From: Streptomyces sp. HM190 | Lineage (GTDB): Bacteria > Actinomycetota > Actinomycetes > Streptomycetales > Streptomycetaceae | DNA: 64,000 nt | NCBI RefSeq assembly: GCF_009857135.1 | Contig: NZ_CP047318.1 | Span: forward strand, 2,418,001 to 2,482,000 | Direction: 5' to 3' | In this document: piece after piece, positions 44,077-53,426 of the stretch | Layout: each line of letters starts with the position of its first letter | Position numbering within the stretch: the stretch's first letter is position 1 | Program-made: the position numbers and the translations under genes | Notes under the pieces: model-generated | The model's input: the letters and a program-made list of their open reading frames with translations, nothing else | Databases searched by the model: none | Told to the model about the DNA's origin: nothing

Positions 44077-44934
44077 TCACCGTCGGGCGGCGAGGAAGTC
44101 GTGCAGCAGCCGTTCCTCCTCCGCGGTGAGCGGCAGCCCGAACGTGGTGCGTACGGCGTCCACGGTCTCGTGCGGGCGCAGGACGCGCAGGCGCTGCTCG
44201 CCGCTGCGGTACTCGGTCATGAACTCGTTGTTCCTGAGCCGGTACCGCTCCTCGTCGTTGGCCCTCTGCACCACGAGCTGTCCGACGAAGGGCGAGCCGG
44301 GGCGCGTGGAGCTGACGTAGTGTGCGGCCTGGAAGTCGACGGCGTACTGGGGCTCGGCGCGGAAGGCGTAGATGTCGAACCAGCCTTCGGGCCGCCGGTA
44401 CTGCAGGAGCCAGTGGCCGTCCTCCGTCGTCAACCGCCACGACCAGCCGGCGACCGTACTCTCCGCTCCGGGACGCAGAGCGAGAGGTTCGATGAGCGCG
44501 GCGTAGCCGTAGCCGGGGTCGGCCAGCCACACGGTGTCGTCCGCCCGCACCAGAAGGGCCGTGTGGGAACGGAACCGGCGCTTGCCGCTGCCCTCGCGGA
44601 TGCGGACCAGGAGCCGGGTGACGGGGAATCCGAAGCGGTCCAGCGCGGCGGCGAACAGCAGGTTCGTCTCGTAGCAGTAGCCGCCGCGGCCCGCCTGGAC
44701 GATCTTGCGCTGGACGGCGTCGATGTCGAGGGAGACCGTGCGCCCCAGGGCGATGTCGACGTTCTCGAAGCAGACGGAGTCCCGGTGCGCGCGGTGCAGG
44801 GAGCGGAGCGCCGCGAGGGAGGTCTCGCGCGGCCCCCGGTAGCCGATGCGGGTGAGGTAGGCGTCGAGGTCGAGCTGTTTGCTGCCCCACTCCGGCGAGT
44901 CGTCGACCACGAGGGGCATGCCTGAGGTGTCCAT
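44077..44934 (-). CDS. nat: Arylamine N-acetyltransferase
   Basis: The 285-residue NAT-family enzyme has the catalytic triad visible: Cys in GRGGYCYETN, His in RSHTALLVR, Asp in WLADPGYG. NATs transfer acyl groups from CoA to aromatic amines; a Streptomyces griseus member acetylates 2-aminophenols, and RifF-type members form macrolactams. 3-Hydroxyanthranilate and its amide are 2-aminophenols, so they are the obvious candidate substrates. ATG at 44934 follows AAGGAC. It lies downstream of asnB on the same strand. Confidence 0.88.
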   Translation of the reverse strand: MDTSGMPLVVDDSPEWGSKQLDLDAYLTRIGYRGPRETSLAALRSLHRAHRDSVCFENVDIALGRTVSLDIDAVQRKIVQAGRGGYCYETNLLFAAALDRFGFPVTRLLVRIREGSGKRRFRSHTALLVRADDTVWLADPGYGYAALIEPLALRPGAESTVAGWSWRLTTEDGHWLLQYRRPEGWFDIYAFRAEPQYAVDFQAAHYVSSTRPGSPFVGQLVVQRANDEERYRLRNNEFMTEYRSGEQRLRVLRPHETVDAVRTTFGLPLTAEEERLLHDFLAARR

Positions 44935-45033
44935 GAGCGTCCTTCCGGTGCGAGAGGTGGGTCGGGTTCGCACGGCGGTGCGGCGTGCGGCTCGACCGGA
45001 TGCCGCACGCCGCACGCCGCGGCGCTGGGAGTG

Positions 45034-46887
45034 TCACCACTCCACGCGGACGTCGTACTCCTTCACCCACGCGTCGAACTCGACCAGGCGCTCCATCACG
45101 GCCCGCATGCCCCACAGGCCGCCGAGACCGGCGTAGGACTCGACGGGCTTGTCCAGCAGCTTGCGGATGCCCTCGGCGGGCACGAGGTCGAGCACGGGCG
45201 AACCGTCCAGCAGGGCCTCGACCTTGGCGCGCAGGGCCCGCACGTACTCCACGTCCTGGGTGGACGGGTAGGGGCTCTTCTTGCGCTCCAGCACCGACTC
45301 GGGCAGGACGTGGCTCGCGGCGGCGCGCAGCAGGCTCTTCTCACGGCCGTCGAAGGTCTTCATGGCCCACGGCACGTTGAAGACGTACTCCACCAGCCGG
45401 TGGTCCGTGAACGGCACCCGCACCTCCAGGCTCGCGGCCATGCTGATGCGGTCCTTGCGGTCCAGCAGGAAGTTCTCCCAGCGGCTGATGTTGAGGTAAG
45501 ACAGCTCCCGCATCCGCGCCTCGTCGGCGGACTCGCCCTCCAGGCGCGGCACTTCGGCGAGCGCCTCGGCGTACCGCTTGGCGACGTACTCGTCGAGGCC
45601 GAGCCGGTCCCAGAGGCCGATCTCCCTCATGGTGTCCAGGCCGCCGAGCCGGCGCCAGGCGTCGTACCAGGGGAAGGTGTCGCCCTCCACGGCCTCCTTG
45701 TCGAAGAACCAGTTGTAGCCGCCGAAGAGTTCGTCCGCGGTCTCGCCGGACAGGGCGACCGTCACCTGCTCCTTGAGGGCCTTGCACAGGTGGTAGAGGG
45801 AGTGCTCCATGTCGCCGGTGGAGATGGGCAGGTCCTGGGCGCGCAGCACCCGCATGCGCACGTCCTCGTCGAGGACGTGGTGGCTCTCCAGCTCGACGAT
45901 GACGTGCTCGGCGCCGGAGCGGCGGGCGACGTCGATGGCGTACGGCGTGTCGGGGTCCATCCAGATGCCGTTGCCGCGGAAGTTCTCCTCGTTGTTCTTG
46001 AAGTCGATGGAGAAGGCCTTGATGCGCTCCTGCTTGCCCTGGTCGCGGAAGACCTTGGCGGCGAGCGCGGTGATGGCGCTGGAGTCGAGGCCGCCGGAGA
46101 GCAGGGTGCCCACCTTGACGTCCGCGACGAGCTGGCGTTCGACGATGTCCTCGAGGAGTTCGCGGACGCGGGTGACGGTGGTGTCGAGGTCGTCGGTGTG
46201 CGGGCGGGCCTCCAGCTGCCAGTAGGTGCGGATGGTGTGGCCGCCGCGGTGGAAGCGCACGACGGTGCCGGGCACCACCTCGTGCATGCCCTGGAAGACG
46301 GCGTGGCCGGGGGTGTTGATGATGGCGAAGATCTCCGCCAGGCCCTCGCGGTCGACGACCGCCTCGGCGTCGGGGTGCGCCAGGATGGCCTTGGCCTCGG
46401 AGCCGAACAGCACGCCGTCGGGCGTCGGGTAGTAGAAGAGGGGCTTGACGCCCATGCGGTCGCGGACGAGGAGGAGTTCCTCGGTGCGCGGGTCCCACAG
46501 GGCGAGGGCGTACATGCCGTTGAGGCGTTCGGCGAAGTGCTCGCCCCACTCCAGGTAGGCGTGCAGGACGACCTCCGTGTCGCTGGAGGTGCGGAAGGCG
46601 TGGCCGAGACCGACGAGTTCCTCCTTCAGCTCGCGGTAGTTGTACACCTCGCCGGTGTAGACGAGGACGGGGAGGCCGTCGCCCTCATCGGTGACGTGCA
46701 TGGGCTGGCGGCCACCCTCCAAGTCGATGATGGAGAGCCGGCGATGCCCGAGGACGGCGTGCGGTGAGATCCACACACCGCGGTCGTCGGGGCCCCGGCA
46801 CGCCAGCGTCTCCGTCATGGCCGACGCCGTCCCGCCGTGTACCGACAGATCGTGGTCGTAGGCGACCCAGCCTGTGAGTCCGCACAT
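45034..46887 (-). CDS. asnB: Glutamine-hydrolysing asparagine synthetase homologue
   Basis: The 617-residue protein has an N-terminal Ntn glutaminase domain with Cys2 (MCGLTGWVAY) and conserved RGPDDRG, RLSIIDLEGGRQP. The C-terminal synthetase domain has the ATP-pyrophosphatase loop LLSGGLDSSAI. Length and motifs are complete. Asparagine synthetase relatives in secondary-metabolite clusters often amidate other carboxylic acids through an acyl-adenylate. In this cluster the carboxylate of 3-hydroxyanthranilate or a derivative is a reasonable acceptor; plain asparagine synthesis cannot be excluded. The nat gene follows after 99 bp. Confidence 0.85.
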   Translation of the reverse strand: MCGLTGWVAYDHDLSVHGGTASAMTETLACRGPDDRGVWISPHAVLGHRRLSIIDLEGGRQPMHVTDEGDGLPVLVYTGEVYNYRELKEELVGLGHAFRTSSDTEVVLHAYLEWGEHFAERLNGMYALALWDPRTEELLLVRDRMGVKPLFYYPTPDGVLFGSEAKAILAHPDAEAVVDREGLAEIFAIINTPGHAVFQGMHEVVPGTVVRFHRGGHTIRTYWQLEARPHTDDLDTTVTRVRELLEDIVERQLVADVKVGTLLSGGLDSSAITALAAKVFRDQGKQERIKAFSIDFKNNEENFRGNGIWMDPDTPYAIDVARRSGAEHVIVELESHHVLDEDVRMRVLRAQDLPISTGDMEHSLYHLCKALKEQVTVALSGETADELFGGYNWFFDKEAVEGDTFPWYDAWRRLGGLDTMREIGLWDRLGLDEYVAKRYAEALAEVPRLEGESADEARMRELSYLNISRWENFLLDRKDRISMAASLEVRVPFTDHRLVEYVFNVPWAMKTFDGREKSLLRAAASHVLPESVLERKKSPYPSTQDVEYVRALRAKVEALLDGSPVLDLVPAEGIRKLLDKPVESYAGLGGLWGMRAVMERLVEFDAWVKEYDVRVEW

Positions 46888-46944
46888 CGAAGTCCCAGTC
46901 CTTTCGTTGCTGTGGTGGTGCAGGGCGGGGGGATGGAGTGGTGC

Positions 46945-48510
46945 TCAGGGCCGCGGCACCCAGCCGGCACGGTCCCAGTAGGTCAGGTGGGGCTGGGCCG
47001 ACACCGTGCCGACCCGTGCCACCCGCTCGCCGCCGAGGACCATCACGGTGGGCCGGTCCGGGGTGAACACCGGCCAGGCGGGCGCGTGTTCGCTGCTCGG
47101 TGTCCCGCCGCGGGCGAAGGCCGCCACCAGGTCGATCAGTGTGTCCGAGATCCGCCGCTCCAGTGGTCCGTGCCCGTAGTCGGGAGCGTTGACCGGCAGC
47201 GCGAACGTGCCGAAGAGGAACTTCGCGACGGCCTCGTGCGGGGTGGTGCCGGCGTACGGCGGCCTGAGCGGGTGGGCGAACTCCATCAGGTACTGCGGCG
47301 AGGCGGCGGGGTCGCGTTCGCGGGCGTGCCGTTCGGCCAGCCGCACGATCTGGTAGCGGAACAGCCCGTCGCCCCACACCTGTGTCCACACCGACACCGG
47401 GTCCCGGGGCAGGCCCTCCTCCTCGGACGCCCGCCGGTAGTGGGCGACGCAGTCGTCCACCTGCTCGTCGGTGACCTTGACGGCGCCCTTGTCGAGGACC
47501 TCGCGGACGGCGGCGCGCAGTCCGGCGTCGTCGGCCGGGTGCGGGCCGGGGTAGGGGTATCCGGGTCCGGTGGTGAAGAAGGAGCCCTCGGTGCGGCAGT
47601 AGATGGGCATCATCGGGATGCGCGGGGTGGGCAGGGCGTGGTCGTAGCCGCGCATCCACCGCCCGTCGACGATCGGCCCGCGGTACTCGCGTGCGCCCTG
47701 CACGAACCGTTCGGTGGGGCTGCCCGCGTACACCTCGTCGAAGGCGTCCCGCAGTTCGGTGGCCGGTACGCCGCGCAGGCCCGGCACGGTGGTACCGAAG
47801 CGGCGGGCCAGGTACCGGTAGACCCCGCGGGACTCCCTGGGCGTGGTGGAACTGGCCGGTTCCCACACGTGCTTGACGCTGATCGGGATGATCCTCTTGA
47901 TGATGTCCCGCAGTTCGGGCAGCAGGGCGAGCTGCCAGGTGCTGGAGCCGCCCGCGGAGGTGCCGGAGACGGTGATGTTGTCCGGGTCGCCGCCGAACGC
48001 GGCGGCGTTGTCGCGCACCCAGCGCACCAGCGCGACCTGGTCCTGCAGGCCCCAGTTCGCGCAGGATCCCGTGGTCGGGTCGGTGAGGTCCTCGTGCAGG
48101 CCCCAGCCGAACACGCCCAGGCGGTAGTTGAAGTTGACGACGACCATGCGGCCGTGGACGGCGGTGCGGGCACCGTCGTAGTCGGGCTCGCTGCCCGCGC
48201 CGAGCATCCAGCCGCCGCCGTGGATGTAGACGAGGACCGGCAGACGGCCCGCCACGTCCGGGGTCCACACGTTGGCGTAGAGGCTGTCCTCGCTGCTGTC
48301 GGGCAGGTAGTCGCCCTGCAGGGAGGGGGCCGCGAAGGCGGTGGCGTCCCGTACGCCCTGCCAGGGCTCGGGCGGCCGGGGCGAGGAGAACCGCAGCGGG
48401 CCCACCGGAGGAGCCGCGTAGGGCACGCCCCGGAAGACGGTCAGTCCGTCGGCCCGCTCTCCGGCCACTCGTCCCGCCGTCGTCCGGACGACCACTGTGC
48501 GACTGGGCAT
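46945..48510 (-). CDS. Type B carboxylesterase
   Basis: This 521-residue alpha/beta-hydrolase has an oxyanion region VYIHGGGWMLGAGS, nucleophile elbow VSGTSAGGSS (GTSAGG in place of the more common GESAGG) and N-terminal FRGVPYAAPPVGPLRF, all typical of carboxylesterase/para-nitrobenzyl esterase families. No signal peptide is seen, so it should be cytoplasmic. ATG at 48510 follows GAGG. It lies upstream of asnB on the same strand. It could hydrolyse or transfer an ester in the pathway; the substrate is unknown. Confidence 0.88.
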   Translation of the reverse strand: MPSRTVVVRTTAGRVAGERADGLTVFRGVPYAAPPVGPLRFSSPRPPEPWQGVRDATAFAAPSLQGDYLPDSSEDSLYANVWTPDVAGRLPVLVYIHGGGWMLGAGSEPDYDGARTAVHGRMVVVNFNYRLGVFGWGLHEDLTDPTTGSCANWGLQDQVALVRWVRDNAAAFGGDPDNITVSGTSAGGSSTWQLALLPELRDIIKRIIPISVKHVWEPASSTTPRESRGVYRYLARRFGTTVPGLRGVPATELRDAFDEVYAGSPTERFVQGAREYRGPIVDGRWMRGYDHALPTPRIPMMPIYCRTEGSFFTTGPGYPYPGPHPADDAGLRAAVREVLDKGAVKVTDEQVDDCVAHYRRASEEEGLPRDPVSVWTQVWGDGLFRYQIVRLAERHARERDPAASPQYLMEFAHPLRPPYAGTTPHEAVAKFLFGTFALPVNAPDYGHGPLERRISDTLIDLVAAFARGGTPSSEHAPAWPVFTPDRPTVMVLGGERVARVGTVSAQPHLTYWDRAGWVPRP

Positions 48511-48631
48511 CTGGTGAACCTCATTTCCCGCCTCGGTGTTGTCGGGGGCGGCGCGGCGCGCACCATGGGGCACAGTGATCGTCGTCCCGGTGCCGGGCCG
48601 GCCGCCAACCGCCGGTCGTTACTCCGTCAAG

Positions 48632-49894
48632 TCAGGCCGCGTCCGCCGCGCGGTGCGGGGGCGGCGGGCCGCCGGGGCCCGGCGCGGACAGCAACCGGTC
48701 GGGCGGGGCGGTCAGTTCGCGGCCGGTCAGGGCGCGCAGGGTGCGGTAGGCGGTGGCGTCGCCGGCGAGGACGCCGCCGCGCAGGACCCGCCCCTCGGGG
48801 TCGAGGACGAGTTTGGCGTAGGTGCCGGCCGTGTCGTCGCGCAGGACGTACTCCACGGCGCCCTCGGTCTCGGCGTGGGCGTCGCCGAAGCTGGCCACGT
48901 CGACGCCGAGGAGTTTGAGCTTCGCGGCCGTGTCGGGGTCGGCGAAGGGGGTCGTGGGGCGGTCCAGCAGCCGGTCGGCGACGAGTTCGGCCATCCGGTA
49001 GCCGGGGGCGACCAGCCCGTAGGTGCGGCCCCGGACGGCCGCGCACTCGCCGACGGCCCAGATGCGCGGGTCGTCGGTGCGGCACAGGTCGTCGACGAGG
49101 AAGCCGCCGCGTGCGCCCGTGGCGAGTCCGGCGGGTCCGGCCAGTTCGTCGCGGGGGCGCACGCCCGCGGAGAACACCACCAGCCGGGCGTCGAGCGCGG
49201 TGCCGTCGGTGAGGGTGACCCCGCCGACCCGGCCGTCGGCGGCCGGGCGGATCTCGCGGACGGCGGTGCCGCAGTGCACCCGCAGTCCGAGACCGGTGAC
49301 GAGCCGGGTGAGCACGTGTGCTCCCCCGTCGTCGAGCTGCACCGGCATCAGCCGCGGCGCGAGTTCCACGACGTGGGGTCGAACGCCGAGCAGCCGCAGC
49401 GCGTTGGCGGCCTCCAGGCCGAGCAGGCCGCCGCCGACCACGACACCGGGGAGGCCCTCGCGTGCCGCCTCGCGGAGGGCGTCGAGGTCGTCGAAGGTGC
49501 GGTAGACGAAGCAGCCGGGCAGGTCGCGCCCCGGCACGGGCGGCACGAACGGCCGGGACCCGGTGGCCAGTACGAGGGCGTCGTAGCGGGTGACGGTGCC
49601 GTCGGCGGTGGTGACCGTGCGGGCCCGCCGGTCGATGCCGGTCACCGGGGCGGCCGTACGCAGCTCCACCAGGGGGTCGGTGAGGAAGGCGCGGTCCGCG
49701 AGGGTGAGGTCGGCGGCGCTCCTGCCCTCCAGGTAGGACGACAGGGCGACCCGGTTGTAGGCGGGGCGGGGCTCCTCGGCCAGGACGACGGCACGCCAGG
49801 TGCCGTGCCGGTCGTGGGCCCTCAGGTGCTCGACGAGGCGGTGGCCGGTCATGCCGTGTCCGACGACCACCAGGGTGCGCGGGGTGCGGGTCAT
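48632..49894 (-). CDS. NirB-type FAD/NAD(P)H oxidoreductase, stand-alone
   Basis: The 420-residue flavoprotein resembles only the N-terminal reductase third of NADH-nitrite reductase NirB. It has two Rossmann sites (VVVGHGMTGHRLVEHLR; GVVVGGGLLGLEAANAL), RPAYNRVALSSYLEG, and LATGSRPF. It has no BFD [2Fe-2S] motif, no ferredoxin-like half domains and no sirohaem cysteines, so it cannot itself reduce nitrite. GGAGG lies just before the ATG, which overlaps the preceding stop by 4 nt. It is the last gene of the nitrate operon and probably passes electrons to the nitrate reductase or to a tailoring oxidase. Confidence 0.85.
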   Translation of the reverse strand: MTRTPRTLVVVGHGMTGHRLVEHLRAHDRHGTWRAVVLAEEPRPAYNRVALSSYLEGRSAADLTLADRAFLTDPLVELRTAAPVTGIDRRARTVTTADGTVTRYDALVLATGSRPFVPPVPGRDLPGCFVYRTFDDLDALREAAREGLPGVVVGGGLLGLEAANALRLLGVRPHVVELAPRLMPVQLDDGGAHVLTRLVTGLGLRVHCGTAVREIRPAADGRVGGVTLTDGTALDARLVVFSAGVRPRDELAGPAGLATGARGGFLVDDLCRTDDPRIWAVGECAAVRGRTYGLVAPGYRMAELVADRLLDRPTTPFADPDTAAKLKLLGVDVASFGDAHAETEGAVEYVLRDDTAGTYAKLVLDPEGRVLRGGVLAGDATAYRTLRALTGRELTAPPDRLLSAPGPGGPPPPHRAADAA

Positions 49895-51324
49895 GCGCTG
49901 TTACCTCCGGTCGCCGAGGTTCCCGTGGCCGAGGTTCCCGTGGCCGAGGTTCCGGTCGCCGACGCGAGGACCAGGCGGACGTCGCCCGCGCAGCCGCCGC
50001 AGCCGGTGGTGGCGCGGGTCGCGGCGGCGATCCCCGTCAGGTCGCGGGCACCGGCGCGCCAGGCGCGCAGCAGGTCGGCCTTGGTGACGTGGTTGCAGTG
50101 GCAGAGCACCGCCGCGTCCGGCAGTTCGACGCGGGCGCGGTGTGCGCCGGCCGCGGTGCCCAGCAGGAGGGCGAACCGGTCGGACGGCACCGGCAGGTCG
50201 CGCGCGTACAGCTGGGCGAGCGCGGCGGTGGCGCGCGGCAGGCCGATGAGGACCGCGCCCGCGACGCGGTCCCCGTCGAGGGCGAGCGCGGCGTGGCGGC
50301 CCCGGGCGGGGTCGGACAGGGTGATGTGCCGGGTGGCGCCCGACGGGTCGGGCGGACCGAGGCAGGCCAGGTCGAGGCCGGGCGCCCTCAGCCGCAGCAC
50401 GGGCCGGCCGGCGCGGTGGTGCGTGTCGTGACCGGCGAGGATCCGGGCGAGGCTCTCCGCCTGTTCCCAGGCGGTGCCGACCAGTCCGGGCACCTCGCCG
50501 CCGAACTCGGCGCAGTCCCCGAGGGCGTGGATGCGCGGATCGGCGGTGCGCAGGCGCCGGTCGACGACGATGCCCGTGCGGACGGCCAGTCCGGCGCGCC
50601 GGGCGAGCGCGGTCTCGGGTTCGACTCCGGTGCACAGCGCGAGCGCGTCGGCCCGCAGGACCTCGCCGTCGTCGAGGACCAGCTTGCCGGGCCGGTACTC
50701 CACGGCGGCGCGCCCCGTACGCAGGAGGGCGCCGACGGAGCGCAGCCGGCCCGCGAGCAGGGCACCGGCGGTGCCGTCGAGCCGGTCGTGCAGGGGGTGC
50801 GGCCCGGGGTGCACGAGGGTGACGTCGCGGCCGGCGCGCAGCAGCGCGAGGGTGGACTCGATGCCGAGCACGCCGCCGCCGAGCACCACCACGCGTCCGT
50901 CCGCGAGCCGTTCGGCGTCGTCGGGGGTGCGCAGGGTGGTGGCGCCCTCGGTGAGCCGGCCGTCCGCGGTGAGTACGCCGGGCAGCCGCGGGATCCTCGG
51001 CCGGGCGCCGGTGGCGAGCACCAGCCGGTCGTAGCGGAGGGTCTCGCCGGTGTCGGTGCGCACCAGGCGGCGGGCGCGGTCGACGGCGGTGGCGGTGACG
51101 CCGGGCCTGACGCGCACGCCGTCGGGTGGGGCGGGTAGTTCCAGGTCACCGGCGGTGAGGCTGCCGTCGAGGACGGAGGTGAGCAGCACCCGGTTGTAGG
51201 CCGGCCGCGGCTCCGCGCCGAGGACGGTGACCGGGCCGCGGTGTCCGTGCGCCCGCAGCCGCTCGACGAGCCGGTGCGCCGCGGGTCCGTGGCCGACGAC
51301 GAGGACGTGGTGCGTGGCGGTCAT
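49891..51324 (-). CDS. NasB-like FAD reductase with BFD [2Fe-2S] domain
   Basis: The 477-residue protein has a NirB/NasB-type FAD-NAD(P)H reductase (VVGHGPAAHRLVERLR; VVLGGGVLGIESTLALL) followed by a C-terminal BFD-like [2Fe-2S] site, AVLCHCNHVTK ... TGCGGCAGDV. It is built like the electron-transfer subunit of assimilatory nitrate reductase and lacks any sirohaem domain. The tail has three tandem GTSAT repeats from a 15-bp DNA repeat. The gene follows nasA with 8 bp between and overlaps the next flavoprotein, so electrons from NAD(P)H to NasA is the likely role. Confidence 0.85.
   Translation of the reverse strand: MTATHHVLVVGHGPAAHRLVERLRAHGHRGPVTVLGAEPRPAYNRVLLTSVLDGSLTAGDLELPAPPDGVRVRPGVTATAVDRARRLVRTDTGETLRYDRLVLATGARPRIPRLPGVLTADGRLTEGATTLRTPDDAERLADGRVVVLGGGVLGIESTLALLRAGRDVTLVHPGPHPLHDRLDGTAGALLAGRLRSVGALLRTGRAAVEYRPGKLVLDDGEVLRADALALCTGVEPETALARRAGLAVRTGIVVDRRLRTADPRIHALGDCAEFGGEVPGLVGTAWEQAESLARILAGHDTHHRAGRPVLRLRAPGLDLACLGPPDPSGATRHITLSDPARGRHAALALDGDRVAGAVLIGLPRATAALAQLYARDLPVPSDRFALLLGTAAGAHRARVELPDAAVLCHCNHVTKADLLRAWRAGARDLTGIAAATRATTGCGGCAGDVRLVLASATGTSATGTSATGTSATGGNSA
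49913..49957. repeat. Three 15-bp tandem repeats in coding tail
   Basis: GCCGAGGTTCCCGTG occurs at 49913-49927 and 49928-49942, with a two-mismatch third copy at 49943-49957, encoding GTSAT repeats at the C-terminus of the flavoprotein. Unit length is a multiple of three, so copy-number change keeps the frame. Confidence 0.9.
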
Positions 51325-51332
51325 GGCGGGCC

Positions 51333-53426
51333 TCACGGCGCGTCGGTGCCGGGTTCGATCCGCACGGCGCAGACCTTGAACTCGGGCATCTTGCTGCGGG
51401 GGTCGAGGGCGGTGCCGGTGATCAGGTTGGCCCGGCCGGCGCCGGGATGGTGGAACGGCAGGAACACCGTGTCCGTGCGCATGCTGCCGACCAGCCTGAC
51501 CCGCGCGACCGTGGTGCCGCGGGCCGAGGTGACGCGGGCCGTGCCGCCCTCGCGCAGGCCCGCGCGTTCGGCGGTGTCGGGGTGGATCTCGACGTACGGC
51601 TCGGGGGCGGCGTCGTTGAGTTCGGGCACGCGGCGGGTCTGCGCGCCGGACTGGTAGTGGGCGAGGACCCGGCCGGTGGTGGCGTACAGGGGGTGCTCGG
51701 CGTCGGGCGTCTCGGCCGGGTCGCGGTGGTCGACCTCGGCGAACCGGGCGCGGCCGTCCGGGGTGGCGAAGCCGTCGAGGAAGAGGCGGGGCGTGCCGGG
51801 GTGCGGCTGCCCGCCGGGGCGTTCGGGGCAGGGCCAGTGCAGGGCCTCCCCCGCGTCCAGCCGCTCGTAGGTGACGCCGGAGTAGTCGGCCGTACCGCCG
51901 CGGGAGGCGCGGCGCAGTTCGTCGAAGACCTGGCGCGGCGCCGTCGGGTAGCGGTGGGCCGGTTCGCCGAGCCGGACCGCGAGGCCGTGCAGGACCTCCA
52001 GGTCGGTGCGCACGCCCTCCGGCGGGGGCAGTAGCCGGCGGCGGCGCAGCACCCTGCCCTCCAGGTTCGTCAGGGTGCCCTCCTCCTCGGCCCACTGCGC
52101 GACCGGCAGGACGACGTCGGCGGTCCGCGCGGTCTCCGAGGGCACGAAGTCGGCCACCACCAGCAGGTCGAGGGCTGCCAGCCGGTCGGCGACGTGGGCG
52201 GAATGGGGCGCGGACACCAGGGGGTTGGAGCCGAACACCAGCAGGGCGCGTGGGCCGCCCTCGGTGCCGAGCGCGTCGAGCAGTTCGTAGGCGCTGCGGC
52301 CGGGGCCGGGCAGGGCGTCCGGTGTGGTGCCCCAGACCCGGGCGACGTGGGCCCGTGCCTCCGGGTCGGTGATCATGCGGTAGCCGGGGAGCTGGTCGGC
52401 CTTCTGCCCGTGCTCGCGGCCGCCTTGGCCGTTGCCCTGTCCGGTCAGGCAGCCGTAGCCGCTGCCGGCGACCCCGGGCAGGCCCAGGGCGAGGGCGAGG
52501 TTGATGAAGGCCGCGGCGGTGTCGGCACCCTTGCTGTGCTGCTCGGCGCCCCGTCCGGTCAGCACGTAGGCCCGGCGCGCCTCGCCCAGCAGCTCCACGG
52601 CGGCGCGCTGTTCGGCGACGGGGACGCCGGTGACCTGTTCGACGCGCTCGGGCCACCAGGTGACGGCGCGCCGCCAGGCCGCGTCGAAGCCGGTGGTGCG
52701 CTCCTGGACGTACTCCTTGTCGCACCAGCCGTCGCTCACGGCGATGTGCAGCAGCCCCAGCGCCAGCGCGAGGTCGGTGCCGGGCACCGGCTGCAGGTGC
52801 AGGGCGGCCCGCTCGGCGGTCTTGGTGCGGCGTGGGTCGACGACGATCAGGTCGGCGCTGCGCAGGTGCCGCATCAACGGGGGCATGGTCTCGGCGGGGT
52901 TGGCGCCGGCGAGCAGGACGGTGTCGGCCGTGTCGAGGTCGGCGACGGGGAACGGCAGTCCGCGGTCCAGGCCGAAGGCGGCGTTGCCTGCCGCGGCGGC
53001 CGAGGACATGCAGAACCGGCCGTTGTAGTCGATCTGGCTGGTTCCGAGGGCGAGTCGGGCGAACTTGCCCAGCAGGTAGGCCTTCTCGTTGGTGAGGCCG
53101 CCCCCGCCGAACACGGCGAGTGCGTCCGGGCCGTGCTCGTCGCGGATGCGCCGCAGCCGCGCGGCGACCGTGTCGAGAGCGGTGTCCCAGCCGACCGGGG
53201 CGAGACGGCCGTCCGGGCCCCGCAGCAGTGGCCGGCGCAGCCGGTCCGGGACGTCGAGCACCGCGGGCGCGGTCCAGCCCTTCTGGCACAGGCTGCCGTC
53301 GTTGACGGGGAAGTCGGAGGGTTCCACCACGGTTCCCGAGGCGCCGTGGCCGAGGCGGGTGCCGCACTGCAGGGCGCAGTACGGGCAGTGCGTCGCCACG
53401 CTCGTGCGCGGCGCGTTGTCAGGCAC
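51333..53426 (-). CDS. nasA: Assimilatory-type molybdopterin nitrate reductase
   Basis: The 697-residue protein of the DMSO-reductase superfamily has an N-terminal [4Fe-4S] site HCPYCALQCGTRLG ... SLCQKG and the bis-MGD binding core (GGGGLTNEKAYLLGKFARLA; YNGRFCMSSAAAAGN; LAGANPAETMPPLM). It ends in a C-terminal cofactor-binding domain (TTGRVLAHYQSGAQTRRVPE). It has no twin-arginine signal, so it is cytoplasmic and reduces nitrate to nitrite. GTG at 53426 with GGAGG 6 bases upstream is the start, overlapping narK by 8 nt. Assimilatory reductases normally sit with nirBD; none is present here. Confidence 0.9.
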   Translation of the reverse strand: MPDNAPRTSVATHCPYCALQCGTRLGHGASGTVVEPSDFPVNDGSLCQKGWTAPAVLDVPDRLRRPLLRGPDGRLAPVGWDTALDTVAARLRRIRDEHGPDALAVFGGGGLTNEKAYLLGKFARLALGTSQIDYNGRFCMSSAAAAGNAAFGLDRGLPFPVADLDTADTVLLAGANPAETMPPLMRHLRSADLIVVDPRRTKTAERAALHLQPVPGTDLALALGLLHIAVSDGWCDKEYVQERTTGFDAAWRRAVTWWPERVEQVTGVPVAEQRAAVELLGEARRAYVLTGRGAEQHSKGADTAAAFINLALALGLPGVAGSGYGCLTGQGNGQGGREHGQKADQLPGYRMITDPEARAHVARVWGTTPDALPGPGRSAYELLDALGTEGGPRALLVFGSNPLVSAPHSAHVADRLAALDLLVVADFVPSETARTADVVLPVAQWAEEEGTLTNLEGRVLRRRRLLPPPEGVRTDLEVLHGLAVRLGEPAHRYPTAPRQVFDELRRASRGGTADYSGVTYERLDAGEALHWPCPERPGGQPHPGTPRLFLDGFATPDGRARFAEVDHRDPAETPDAEHPLYATTGRVLAHYQSGAQTRRVPELNDAAPEPYVEIHPDTAERAGLREGGTARVTSARGTTVARVRLVGSMRTDTVFLPFHHPGAGRANLITGTALDPRSKMPEFKVCAVRIEPGTDAP

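Noticed and set aside
49913..49957. 15-bp repeats as a phase-variation switch
   Set aside because: The unit is a multiple of three, so copy change alters only the number of GTSAT units, not the frame.
48632..51324. NirB nitrite reductase split into two genes
   Set aside because: Neither gene contains the sirohaem/[4Fe-4S] domain; both are only FAD reductases, one with a BFD domain.
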